Positions 25,117 through 34,287 of a stretch of 64,000 bases of DNA are shown in pieces. This DNA is from Sphingorhabdus rigui (GTDB lineage Bacteria > Pseudomonadota > Alphaproteobacteria > Sphingomonadales > Sphingomonadaceae): the NCBI RefSeq assembly GCF_014196595.1, contig NZ_JACIEA010000001.1, positions 1,420,546-1,484,545 on the forward strand. The letters are read 5' to 3'. The first letter of the stretch is position 1; each line of letters begins with the position of its first letter. Below the pieces are notes generated by a model. It was not told where the DNA came from. It did not search any database and saw nothing but the letters and a program-made list of their open reading frames with translations. The translations under genes and the position numbers were made by a program.

Positions 25117-26163
25117 ATGCGCAAGCCACTCATTCTATCGTTGATGCTATGTGTCGCTGCCTGTGGCGGCGGTGAAGAAAAACGCGACCGCCCTGCGCCT
25201 TTGGTCACACTGGGTTCTGCAACACAGCATGTATTTTCGGACCGCTACGTTGCCGTTGGCACCGCGAACGCAAATGAGCAGGTTTCGGTTCGCGCGCCTG
25301 TGACCGAACGCATCACGCAGCTTGGCTTTTCCGACGGCGACTATGTACGGCAGGGCCAGATGCTGGCCGTTCTGGCGCAAGGGCAGGAAACGGCATCACT
25401 CGCCAGCGCGCAGGCGCGCGCGCGTCAAGCCGATCAGCAACTGGCGCGGATTAGTGAGCTCCATCGGCGCGGCTTTGCAACCAACGCCAATCTTGAGGCG
25501 CAAACCGCATCTGCGGCATCGGCAAGAGCCGCCGCCAATGAAGCGCGCGCGACGATTGGCGACCGCGTTGTGCGGGCACCCTTTTCGGGACAAGTGTCGC
25601 TGCGCCGCATATCGGTTGGCGCAGTTGTAAGCGCTGGCGACGAAATTGCCGCCGTCAGCGACCTGAGTGCAATTAAACTGGATTTCACCATACCCGAAAC
25701 GATGTTGGCGAACGTCCGTGTTGGCCAAGACATCAGTGCGAAGGCGGCGGCTTTCCCCGATTATATCGCTTCAGGAAAAATCATTGCGATCGATCCCGTG
25801 GTGAACCCGCAAACGCGGACCGCCACGCTGCGCGCGATATTGCCGAACCGCAACGGACAGTTAAAACCGGGAATGTTGTTGTCGGTCACAATTACATCGA
25901 AAACGCGAAACGCCCCGGCGGTCCCTGAACTCTCGCTCGTCCGTGAAGGCGATGCGAGCTTCGTCTACATGCTGGATGCCGATCAAAAGGCAAAACGTAT
26001 TGAGGTTAAGACAGGTGGACGCGACGGCAATCTGGTCGAAATCATCAGCGGACTTAAAGTCGGCGACAAAATCGTAACCGAAGGCGTCGTGAAGCTGTCG
26101 GATGGTGCCAAAGTGCGCACCGGAAAAGCCAAAGCTGGCGAAGCCCCCGCAAAAAGCAAATGA
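25117..26163 (+). CDS. RND efflux periplasmic adaptor (membrane fusion) lipoprotein
   Basis: A 348-aa adaptor of the HlyD/AcrA type. The N-terminus has a lipobox VAAC (Cys16), so the protein should be anchored in the inner membrane by lipid. The barrel-lipoyl segments VSVRAPVTERITQLGFSDGD and RVVRAPFSGQVSLRRISVG flank a coiled-coil hairpin (~residues 85-145, rich in Ala/Gln/Arg). The beta-barrel and membrane-proximal parts follow, up to IVTEGVVKLSDGAKV. It links the RND pump 12 bp downstream to an outer membrane channel; no TolC-like gene is in the window. Substrates are unknown. Confidence 0.92.
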   Translation: MRKPLILSLMLCVAACGGGEEKRDRPAPLVTLGSATQHVFSDRYVAVGTANANEQVSVRAPVTERITQLGFSDGDYVRQGQMLAVLAQGQETASLASAQARARQADQQLARISELHRRGFATNANLEAQTASAASARAAANEARATIGDRVVRAPFSGQVSLRRISVGAVVSAGDEIAAVSDLSAIKLDFTIPETMLANVRVGQDISAKAAAFPDYIASGKIIAIDPVVNPQTRTATLRAILPNRNGQLKPGMLLSVTITSKTRNAPAVPELSLVREGDASFVYMLDADQKAKRIEVKTGGRDGNLVEIISGLKVGDKIVTEGVVKLSDGAKVRTGKAKAGEAPAKSK

Positions 26164-26175
26164 TGCAGGTTTGAG

Positions 26176-29100
26176 ATGACACTTTCCGACATCTCGGTCC
26201 GCAGACCCGTATTCGCAGCCGTAATTGCGATCTTGATGGTGCTGGTCGGCATTGTCGGCTTTTTAAACTTACCCGTTCGCGAATATCCCGACACGGAACC
26301 CCCGATTGTGTCGGTTGGAACCGCCTATACCGGCGCTGCGGCCAGTGTCGTCGAAACGCGGGTGACGCAGGTGCTCGAAAATGCGCTTGCCGGCATTGAA
26401 GGCATTCAAACCATCACGTCCCGTTCGCGCGACGGGCAGTCCGAGATCACCATCGAATTCGCGCCGGGCCGCACCGTAGACAGCGCAGCGAACGATGTCC
26501 GCGACCGTGTCGGTGGGGTTGCGGATGATTTGCCCGAAGAAGTGCTCGCGCCTGAAGTGCGCAAGGTCGATGCCGATGCATCGCCCATTCTCTTTCTCGT
26601 GGTGTCTAAACCGGGTTGGTCGCGGCTTGAACTCAGCGACTATGTCGACCGCAATCTGGTGGACCGGTTCTCCGCCCTCGATGGCGTGGCGCGCATATTT
26701 GTAGGCGGCGAAGCCCGGCCATCGATGCGTATTTGGCTGCAGCCAGACCGCCTTGCGGCATTGGGCCTCACGCCGCTTGATGTGGAAAATGCGCTGCGCA
26801 GCCAGAATGTCGAACTGCCCGCCGGTCGCTTGGAGTCTACCGATCAAAACGTAACCCTGCGCGTCAGCCGACCATTTGGGAATGAGGCCGAGTTCCAGCA
26901 GCTGATAGTTGCACGCGGAGCCGACGGTTCGCTCATTCGTCTGGCGGATGTGGCGCGCGTCGAAACCGGTCCGGAAAATCCCTATGCGGCATTCCGGCTG
27001 AACGGCGAATCTGCGCTCGGTATGGGCATCGTCCGCCAGTCGGGTGCCAACACTTTGGCTGTCGCCGAAAGCGCAAAGGCGCTCGCCGAACGCATCAAAG
27101 GCGACCTGCCAAAGGGCATGACCATTACCGTTGGATCGGATGACTCGCTGTTCATCAGCAAAGCGATCAGCGGCGTGTGGACCACCTTGGCGGAAGCGGC
27201 GGCATTGGTTGTCTTAGTCATCTTCCTGTTTTTGGGCAGCTGGCGCGCAACGCTTATTCCGGCGATCACCGTGCCCATCTGCTTGCTCGCAACCTTTGCG
27301 GTGCTGTGGCTGTTCGGATTTTCCATCAACCTGTTAACGCTGCTGGCGCTTGTCCTCGCAATTGGGCTGGTGGTCGATGACGCCATCGTGGTGTTGGAAA
27401 ATGTCTACCACCGGATTGAACAAGGCGAGCCTCCCCTTGTCGCGGCGGTGACGGGTACGCGGCAGGTCGCTTTTGCGGTTGTATCAACCACCATCGTCGT
27501 CTGCGCGGTATTCGTGCCCGTTATGTTTCTGACAGGCCAGACCGGCTTGCTATTCCGCGAGCTTGCAGGTGCAATGATTGCCGCCATCGCCTTTTCGGGC
27601 TTTGTTGCGCTCAGCCTTGCGCCGATGCTGTGTTCGAAACTGCTCAAGCAGGAAAAGCGCGGACGTGTTGCGTCATGGGTGGATGACAAATTCCAACGCG
27701 TGGAGACGCGCTATACGCATATGCTGTCCCGCGCGATTGCCAAGCCCTTGGCCGCGATACTTGGCGTCATTGGATTTTTGCTTGTCGCAGGCCTTTTGTT
27801 CACGACGCTGCAGTCTGAACTCGCGCCAGCCGAGGATGTGGGCATCTTGAATGCGAACATTTCGGCGCCCGAAGGCACTGGCTTCCAAGCGATGGACAAA
27901 TATATGTTGGATGCGTCCAAACCGCTTTTGGAATTGCTCGATAAGGGTACGGTTCGGTCCATCATTCAACGCACACCCGGCGGCTTTTCCGCGAGCGACG
28001 ACTTCAATTCTGGTACTTTCGTCATCTTCCTGAAACCATGGGAAGAGCGCACCGAGAAGACCGAAGATGTCGTCGCACAGGTCAACAAAATCCTTGCTGA
28101 TCTGCCCGCTGTGCGCGGTAATGGCGCGGCGCGGTCGTCTATCGGACGTGGCCGGGGCCAGCCGCTGAACTTTGTCATCGCAGGTTCGACTTATGAATCC
28201 CTAAGCGTTGCGCGTGACAGGATATTGACTGCCGCGCGGGAAAATCCGGGCATTGTGAACCTTGATTCCGACTATAAGGAAACGAAACCGCAAATGGAGA
28301 TTCAGGTCGACACGGCACGCGCCGGTGACCTGGGTGTATCCGTTGCCGACGTCAGCCAAGCGCTGCAGTCGCTATTGGGGTCGCGCCGTGTCTCAACCTA
28401 TGTGGATCGGGACGAAGAGTATCGCGTGATTGTTCAGGCCGATGCCCAAGACCGCGCAACGGCCGAGAATTTGGCCGCTATCCAGCTGCGGAGCCGCGAT
28501 GGTTCCTTGGTGTCGCTCGCCAACCTCATCACCTATAAAGAAACCGCCGGCGCACGCGACCTTGGCCGTTATAACAAGCTGCGCGCCATTACGCTGTCTG
28601 GCGGATTGGCGCCCGGCTATTCAATGGGGCAAGCACTCACGTTTCTGGAAGAGCAAGCCGCTGCATCGCCAGAAGTGCTGGCCGTCGGCTATCGCGGTGA
28701 AAGCCAAGCGTATAAGGAAACGGGCGGTTCCATCATCCTCGTGTTTTTCATCACGATCCTGTTGGTCTATCTCGTCCTTGCGGCGCAGTTCGAAAGCTTT
28801 GTCCACCCTGCGACAATTATCACCACCGTTCCATTGGCCGTCGGCGGTGGTATCATTGGACTTGCGCTGACCGGGATGACGCTCAACCTCTACAGCCAGA
28901 TTGGCATCGTCATGCTCGTCGGGCTTGCGGCAAAGAACGGCATTCTGATTGTCGAATTTGCAAACCAGTTGCGCGATGAAGGCTTGGAAATTCTGGAGGC
29001 GATCCAGCAAGCTGCAGCGCGCCGTTTGCGACCAATTCTGATGACCTCGATTGCGACCGTGTTCGGTGCAATCCCGCTTGCTATTGCCAATGGCGCTGGC

Positions 29101-29280
29101 GGTGCGGCGCGGTCTTCTATAGGGGTGGTGATTGTCTTCGGTGTAACGCTCGCCACGTTGATAACGCTGGTCCTCATCCCGCTGATTTATGCGCGGCTTG
29201 CGAAATATACGGGATCGCCAGAAGCGGTCACGCGCCGTTTGCAGCAGGAACTGGCTGAACAGGAAAAAGGCGCAGCCTGA
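26176..29280 (+). CDS. RND-family multidrug efflux pump (HAE1/AcrB-type)
   Basis: A 1034-aa inner-membrane proton-driven antiporter. It starts MTLSDISVRRPVFAAVIAIL, the standard first helix of HAE1 pumps, with two large periplasmic loops (~35-330 and ~560-850) and twelve helices. The proton-relay aspartates in helix 4 are Asp401-Asp402 (GLVVDDAIVVLEN), and the second-half GQ/NG motif appears as GLAAKNGILIVEFANQ. Together with the preceding adaptor it forms the inner part of a tripartite exporter. Sequence alone does not give the drug range. It ends with a Gln/Glu-rich cytoplasmic tail. Confidence 0.95.
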   Translation: MTLSDISVRRPVFAAVIAILMVLVGIVGFLNLPVREYPDTEPPIVSVGTAYTGAAASVVETRVTQVLENALAGIEGIQTITSRSRDGQSEITIEFAPGRTVDSAANDVRDRVGGVADDLPEEVLAPEVRKVDADASPILFLVVSKPGWSRLELSDYVDRNLVDRFSALDGVARIFVGGEARPSMRIWLQPDRLAALGLTPLDVENALRSQNVELPAGRLESTDQNVTLRVSRPFGNEAEFQQLIVARGADGSLIRLADVARVETGPENPYAAFRLNGESALGMGIVRQSGANTLAVAESAKALAERIKGDLPKGMTITVGSDDSLFISKAISGVWTTLAEAAALVVLVIFLFLGSWRATLIPAITVPICLLATFAVLWLFGFSINLLTLLALVLAIGLVVDDAIVVLENVYHRIEQGEPPLVAAVTGTRQVAFAVVSTTIVVCAVFVPVMFLTGQTGLLFRELAGAMIAAIAFSGFVALSLAPMLCSKLLKQEKRGRVASWVDDKFQRVETRYTHMLSRAIAKPLAAILGVIGFLLVAGLLFTTLQSELAPAEDVGILNANISAPEGTGFQAMDKYMLDASKPLLELLDKGTVRSIIQRTPGGFSASDDFNSGTFVIFLKPWEERTEKTEDVVAQVNKILADLPAVRGNGAARSSIGRGRGQPLNFVIAGSTYESLSVARDRILTAARENPGIVNLDSDYKETKPQMEIQVDTARAGDLGVSVADVSQALQSLLGSRRVSTYVDRDEEYRVIVQADAQDRATAENLAAIQLRSRDGSLVSLANLITYKETAGARDLGRYNKLRAITLSGGLAPGYSMGQALTFLEEQAAASPEVLAVGYRGESQAYKETGGSIILVFFITILLVYLVLAAQFESFVHPATIITTVPLAVGGGIIGLALTGMTLNLYSQIGIVMLVGLAAKNGILIVEFANQLRDEGLEILEAIQQAAARRLRPILMTSIATVFGAIPLAIANGAGGAARSSIGVVIVFGVTLATLITLVLIPLIYARLAKYTGSPEAVTRRLQQELAEQEKGAA

Positions 29281-29323
29281 CGGCTATCGCAGGGGCCTCC
29301 CAAGGGGCCCGCCCTTTGACGCT

Positions 29324-29336
29324 GTGACTTCGTCAC
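29324..29336 (+). terminator. Weak hairpin after the RND operon
   Basis: GTGAC-TTC-GTCAC followed by TTCTT, in the 117-bp gap before wecB; a GGGCC/GGCCC pair lies just before it (about 29293-29310). Together they could end the RND transcript, but both stems are short. Confidence 0.35.
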
Positions 29337-29397
29337 TTCTTAACATGTTGGGCTTAGACGGCCACCTGCACAGGCGCATCGACTGCAGGAACCCGAC

Positions 29398-30528
29398 ATG
29401 CATAAGAATATGGTTATCTTTGGCACGCGGCCAGAAGCCATAAAGTTATTTCCTGTGGTCAATGCGCTGGCAATCTACGCCAATATGCGCACGGAAATAT
29501 TGGTGAGCGCGCAACACCGGCAGATGCTTGATCAAGTGCTGGCCATCAGCGGCATCGTCCCGGATTATGACCTCGACCTCATGCAACCCGGGCAGTCGCT
29601 TGATGCGCTCACAGCGCGCTTGTTGGAGGCTATTGGCCGCGTGCTCGATTCTACAAAACCCGACCGCGTGATCGTCCAAGGCGACACCGCAACCGCGATG
29701 GTCGGCGCACTCGCCGCTTATTATCGCCAAATTCCCGTGAGCCATGTCGAGGCGGGTTTACGCAGCAACAATATCCGCCAGCCATGGCCTGAGGAAGTGA
29801 ACCGCAAGATTATCGGCTCGATTGCGGATCAGCATTTCGCACCAACCGCTGTGTCTGCGGCTGCGCTTACCGCAGAGGCGGTTTCACCCGAAAACATTTA
29901 CGTCACCGGCAACACAGGTATTGATGCGCTGCATTGGGTAACCGATCGCATCGCGCAAAACCCAGCATTGGCAGCAAACCTTGCGCCATATGAAGAGCGG
30001 TTCCGTGGCCGCAAGATCATTGGCATCACGGCGCACCGTCGGGAGAATTTCGGCGATGGCATGGGCAACATCGCATCGGCCATTCGGGCCATTGCGGCGC
30101 GGGACGATGTCGCGTGCATCTTCCCCGTGCATATGAACCCAAATGTGCGGGCAGTCATGGAAGCCGCACTGGATGACTTACCCAACGTCGCCATGATTGA
30201 ACCCTTGGATTATCCCAACTTCGCCCGCTTACTGTCGATATCCCACATCATGTTAACCGATAGCGGCGGCGTTCAGGAAGAGGCTCCCGTGCTTGGAAAG
30301 CCGGTGTTGGTCATGCGCGACACCACCGAGCGCCCGGAAGGCGTCACAGCGGGCACAGCCAAGCTAATCGGCACCGATAAAGACCGCATCATTGCCGAAA
30401 TTTTCACGCTTTTAGACGATGATGCCGCTTATGCAGCCATGGCCCGTGCGCACAACCCATTTGGGGATGGTCAAGCCAGCAAGCGCATAGCGGAAATCAT
30501 CGATCATACCCGTCGTCGAGCAGCCTGA
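29398..30528 (+). CDS. wecB: UDP-N-acetylglucosamine 2-epimerase (non-hydrolysing)
   Basis: A 376-aa GT-B-fold epimerase interconverting UDP-GlcNAc and UDP-ManNAc. Signatures seen: FGTRPEAIKLFPVV at the N-terminus, VQGDTATAMVGALAAYY, SHVEAGLRS, ITAHRRENFG, and LTDSGGVQEEAPVLGKPVL. AGGAA lies about 7 nt before the ATG. The nucleotide-sugar dehydrogenase gene 102 bp downstream suggests a shared role in making activated sugars (ManNAc or its uronate) for a surface polysaccharide. Confidence 0.95.
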   Translation: MHKNMVIFGTRPEAIKLFPVVNALAIYANMRTEILVSAQHRQMLDQVLAISGIVPDYDLDLMQPGQSLDALTARLLEAIGRVLDSTKPDRVIVQGDTATAMVGALAAYYRQIPVSHVEAGLRSNNIRQPWPEEVNRKIIGSIADQHFAPTAVSAAALTAEAVSPENIYVTGNTGIDALHWVTDRIAQNPALAANLAPYEERFRGRKIIGITAHRRENFGDGMGNIASAIRAIAARDDVACIFPVHMNPNVRAVMEAALDDLPNVAMIEPLDYPNFARLLSISHIMLTDSGGVQEEAPVLGKPVLVMRDTTERPEGVTAGTAKLIGTDKDRIIAEIFTLLDDDAAYAAMARAHNPFGDGQASKRIAEIIDHTRRRAA

Positions 30529-30630
30529 CATACGCGCGTTCGGCTGAACATGCCGACGCAAGACTTGTTCCTGTCATGATAAAGGCATAAGGCGCAAGCA
30601 ATCGGCAGTCGCCTCCAAAAGGGTATCGTA

Positions 30631-31932
30631 ATGAAAATCGCAATGATCGGTTCGGGCTATGTTGGCCTTGTATCTGGCGCATGTTTTGCAGATTTCGGGC
30701 ATGAAGTTGTCTGCGTCGACAAGGATGAGGGCAAGATATCGCGCCTGAACGCCAATATCATGCCGATTTACGAACCGGGGCTTGATGCTTTGGTCAAGAC
30801 CAATGTCGATGCCGGCCGTTTGAGCTTTTCAACCGATGTCATGCAATCGGTCAAAGGGTGCGGTGCGATCTTCATCGCCGTTGGCACACCGTCACGCCGC
30901 GGCGATGGCCATGCGGACTTGAGCTATGTCTATGCCGCAGCCGAAGAGCTGGCGCGTGCAATTGATCCCGGCACGGTTGTTGTGACGAAGTCCACGGTTC
31001 CTGTGGGCACCGGCGACGAGGTTGAGCGCATCATTCGGCAAACCAGCCCTGACCTTGAATTTGCCGTTGTTTCAAACCCGGAATTCCTGCGCGAAGGCGC
31101 AGCCATTGGCGACTTCAAACGCCCCGACCGCATTGTTGTGGGCAGCGATGTCGAATGGGCCCGCGATGTCATGCGTGCGATTTACCGTCCCTTGTTCCTG
31201 AATGAATCGCCCTTGCTGTTCACCAGCCGCCGTTCGTCAGAGCTGATCAAATATGCCGCAAACGCATTTCTCGCGACGAAGATCACTTTCATCAACGAAA
31301 TGGCGGATTTGTGCGAGAAACTGGGTGCTGATGTGCAAGACGTCTCGCGCGGCATTGGCTTGGATAACCGCATTGGGCCAAAGTTCCTGCATGCGGGGCC
31401 GGGCTATGGCGGCAGCTGCTTTCCAAAAGACACGCTGGCCTTGCTCAAGACCGCACAGGACAATGAAACCCCGGTCCGCGTGGTTGAAGCCGTCGTTCAG
31501 GCCAATGACCTTCGAAAGCGAGCGATGGGCCGCAAGATCATCAATGCCTTGGGCGGTGATGTGCGCGGCATGAAGATCGGGTTGCTTGGTCTGACCTTCA
31601 AACCCAATACCGACGATATGCGCGATGCGCCGTCGATTGCGATTATCCAGACGCTACTGGATGCCGGGGCCATTGTGCACGCCCATGATCCCGAAGGCAT
31701 GGAGGAAGCCGCAAAGATCTTGCCCGACGTGGTCATGACCGACAGCGCGTACAGCGCCGCGCAAGACGCGCATGCCGTTGCCTTGGTGACCGAGTGGGAC
31801 GCCTATCGCGCGTTGGACCTCAAAAAGCTCCATGCCGCGATGGCAGGCGACGTGCTGGTCGACCTGCGCAACATCTATCGTCCGGAAGAAGCGCAGGCCG
31901 CAGGGTTCAATTATGTCAGTGTCGGCCGCTAA
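30631..31932 (+). CDS. ugd: UDP-glucose/UDP-N-acetylhexosamine 6-dehydrogenase
   Basis: A 433-aa NAD-dependent dehydrogenase that performs two oxidations to a UDP-sugar uronate. The N-terminal Rossmann motif is MIGSGYVGLVSGACFA. The conserved KSTVPVGTGD, SNPEFLREGAAI and the catalytic Cys264 in GYGGSCFPKD follow, and the C-terminal LTFKPNTDDMRDAPS is present. The overall pattern fits UDP-glucose 6-dehydrogenase best, but the wecB neighbour makes UDP-ManNAc a possible substrate. AAAAGGGT precedes the ATG. Convergent with the ligase gene ending 10 bp later. Confidence 0.92.
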   Translation: MKIAMIGSGYVGLVSGACFADFGHEVVCVDKDEGKISRLNANIMPIYEPGLDALVKTNVDAGRLSFSTDVMQSVKGCGAIFIAVGTPSRRGDGHADLSYVYAAAEELARAIDPGTVVVTKSTVPVGTGDEVERIIRQTSPDLEFAVVSNPEFLREGAAIGDFKRPDRIVVGSDVEWARDVMRAIYRPLFLNESPLLFTSRRSSELIKYAANAFLATKITFINEMADLCEKLGADVQDVSRGIGLDNRIGPKFLHAGPGYGGSCFPKDTLALLKTAQDNETPVRVVEAVVQANDLRKRAMGRKIINALGGDVRGMKIGLLGLTFKPNTDDMRDAPSIAIIQTLLDAGAIVHAHDPEGMEEAAKILPDVVMTDSAYSAAQDAHAVALVTEWDAYRALDLKKLHAAMAGDVLVDLRNIYRPEEAQAAGFNYVSVGR

Positions 31933-31942
31933 GCCAACGGAC

Positions 31943-33502
31943 TTAATTTACCTGCCGGTCATATCCGGCCCAATAAGGTGCGCGTAAATCCTTACGCAAA
32001 ATCTTGCCCGATGCGTTGCGCGGCAGGGCTTCGATGACATCCACCGAGCGCGGTACCTTGAACCCTGCGATACGTTCGCGGGCCCAGTTCATCACGCTCT
32101 CAACATCAATCTGCGTGCCGGGTTTGGGCACACAAACAGCTTTCACCGCCTCGCCCCATTTGGCATCGGGTACACCAATGACGGCGACTTCCAGAACATC
32201 GGGGTGGCCGTAAATCGCGCTCTCGACCTCAGCAGGGTAAACATTTTCGCCACCGGTGATGATCATGTCTTTGACGCGGTCGTGAATGTATAAATAGCCG
32301 TCTTCATCCAGATATCCGGCATCGCCCGTTTTAATCCAGCCGCCGTCGGCGACGGTGCCTTTGGTTGCATCGGGCAAATTCCAATAGCCGATCATATTGT
32401 TCGAAGACCGCGTCCACACTTCACCGACCGCTCCCACCGGCATGTCATTGCCCGCGCCATCAACAATGCGCAGATCAACGCCGGGCAACGGCTTTCCGGC
32501 CGAGCGCATCCGCTTGTTGCCATTGGGGTCATGGTCTTCGGGCGGCAGCATGCAGATTGTGCCTGTTGTTTCGGTCATGCCATAGACTTGAATGAACTGC
32601 GCGTTGAACACATCCATGGATTGTCGCAGCAGCTCGAGCGGAATCGGCGCCGCACCGTAGAGAATATATTTCAGGCGGCTGTAATCCACCGAGCGGCAAC
32701 GCGGGTGATTGACCATCATTTGCAAGGCGGCAGGCACAATGAACAACCGCGTCGCGCCGCCTTTTTCAATCGCATCAAAAACCGCATCCGGCGAAAATTC
32801 AGCCTGAACCAACCCTGGCAAGCCAGACGCAAGCGCCATGATGCCGAGCCCCGTCCCGCCAATATGCGCGCAAGGCATGGCGATAAGGACGACTTCATCA
32901 TCCTCCCATTTGGTATAGGCATGTTCGGAATCGGCAGAATGCTTGCGCAGGGCAAACAGGTTGCGGTTCGACAGCACGGCGCCCTTGGGATTACCCGTCG
33001 TCCCTGATGTGTAAAGCTGCAGCGCGGCATCATCGGCGCCAGCAGGTTCAAACGCAGCGCGTGGTGTCGCATCGATCATCCGTCGCGCATCATCTTCTGC
33101 GATAACATGCTCAACACCCGGAACGTCTTTGGCAAGTGCCTGAACGCCCGCGTCAAACCCCTGCCCCGCGAACAAAACGCGCGCGCCGGTGTCTTTCGCA
33201 ATATATGCCCATTCGGCAGGAGCCAACCGCCAGCCAATCGGCACCATGACGATGCCAACGCGTGCCGCCCCGTAAAACAGCGAAAAATACAGGTCGCTAT
33301 TTTTGCCAATCCACGCAATGCGGTCGCCTTTTTTAAGCCCCATAGCCATCAGCATCGACGCGATTTTCGCGGTGTGCTCTTCGAGCCCGGCATATGTAAA
33401 AGCGCGGTCATCTTGCGACAGAGCGGGCCCATCGGGGCGGTCCTTTGCCCAAAGGGTTAGAAAACCGTCAAAGGTCAATATGTCGAAGTCGGCCACCGCC
33501 AT
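31943..33502 (-). CDS. Fatty-acyl/long-chain acid CoA ligase (AMP-forming)
   Basis: A 519-aa adenylate-forming enzyme that activates a carboxylic acid with ATP and CoA. Motifs: P-loop-like YTSGTTGNPKG (164-174), VYGMTETTG, WIKTGDAGYLDEDGYLYIHDR, and the C-terminal catalytic Lys in RNASGKILRKDL (~504). It stands alone between ugd and the DUF938 gene, but acts on the same class of compounds as the acyl-CoA cluster at 7-15 kb. Chain specificity cannot be read. GGGAGAG a few bases before ATG 33502 is a good ribosome binding site. Confidence 0.92.
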   Translation of the reverse strand: MAVADFDILTFDGFLTLWAKDRPDGPALSQDDRAFTYAGLEEHTAKIASMLMAMGLKKGDRIAWIGKNSDLYFSLFYGAARVGIVMVPIGWRLAPAEWAYIAKDTGARVLFAGQGFDAGVQALAKDVPGVEHVIAEDDARRMIDATPRAAFEPAGADDAALQLYTSGTTGNPKGAVLSNRNLFALRKHSADSEHAYTKWEDDEVVLIAMPCAHIGGTGLGIMALASGLPGLVQAEFSPDAVFDAIEKGGATRLFIVPAALQMMVNHPRCRSVDYSRLKYILYGAAPIPLELLRQSMDVFNAQFIQVYGMTETTGTICMLPPEDHDPNGNKRMRSAGKPLPGVDLRIVDGAGNDMPVGAVGEVWTRSSNNMIGYWNLPDATKGTVADGGWIKTGDAGYLDEDGYLYIHDRVKDMIITGGENVYPAEVESAIYGHPDVLEVAVIGVPDAKWGEAVKAVCVPKPGTQIDVESVMNWARERIAGFKVPRSVDVIEALPRNASGKILRKDLRAPYWAGYDRQVN

Positions 33503-33657
33503 GTCATCTCTCCCAAGATCGGGCCGCGTTTGGCAGCAACCCTGATGTATTTTGTCGAGAGATTATAGCCAGTTGTCAACAAACTCATTATGTCTTGGTT
33601 TCCCCCTTTGAATGCGCGGATTAAGGAGAAGCCAAAGTTTATCGGCGACTTGACTGG

Positions 33658-34287
33658 CTAAGCCCGGAATAGCAGCAGCAGATTGTTGGCAGGCATTTCG
33701 ACGATCTGGTCGAGGCGCAAGCCATTCTCGCTTGCGGTTTCGTTGATATTCTCCACCGACCGCAAACCCCATTCGGGGTTTTGTTGGCGCAATGACGCAT
33801 CAAATGCAGCATTGCTCTCCGCAAGGGGAACACCGCGCTGACGGAATGGCCCATAGATGCACAGCGGTTCGGGCGGTCCAAGCGTTCGCGCTGCATTGCG
33901 CAGCAATCCGACGGTGGCCGCCCATGGGCTGATATGCACCATATTGATGCACAGCACCGCATTGGCATGCGTCATGGGCCAATCGGATGCCGCGTCCAGC
34001 AACATCGCAGGTAGGACATTCGCCGCATTCTCGTCCGCACGCCACGCGTCAATCGACGCCACCGCAATGGGATCGGGGTCGGTCGGCTGCCATGTCAAGG
34101 CGGGGAACAGCTTGGCAAAGTGCACCACATGTTCGCCCGTGCCGCTCGCGATTTCCAGCACGAGCCCGCGTTCAGGTAGCAGTTTGGCAAGTGCTTGCGC
34201 AATCGCATCGCGATTACGCACGGTCGCTGGCGCGTGCCGCTTTACCTCGGGGCCGCGTTCAAACACAAAAGGCTGCGGCGTGGTCAC
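33658..34287 (-). CDS. DUF938 family SAM-dependent methyltransferase, GTG start
   Basis: A 209-aa class I methyltransferase-like protein of DUF938. The SAM-binding motif is VLEIASGTGEHVVHF, followed by WQPTDPDP, INMVHISPW and a C-terminal MPANNLLLLFR, all typical of the group. The substrate is unknown. GTG 34287 is chosen because it forms a 4-bp GTGA overlap with the gcvPB stop; the longer open frame would reach into gcvPB. It is therefore the last gene of the glycine-cleavage operon, probably by operon extension rather than by function. Confidence 0.8.
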   Translation of the reverse strand: MTTPQPFVFERGPEVKRHAPATVRNRDAIAQALAKLLPERGLVLEIASGTGEHVVHFAKLFPALTWQPTDPDPIAVASIDAWRADENAANVLPAMLLDAASDWPMTHANAVLCINMVHISPWAATVGLLRNAARTLGPPEPLCIYGPFRQRGVPLAESNAAFDASLRQQNPEWGLRSVENINETASENGLRLDQIVEMPANNLLLLFRA

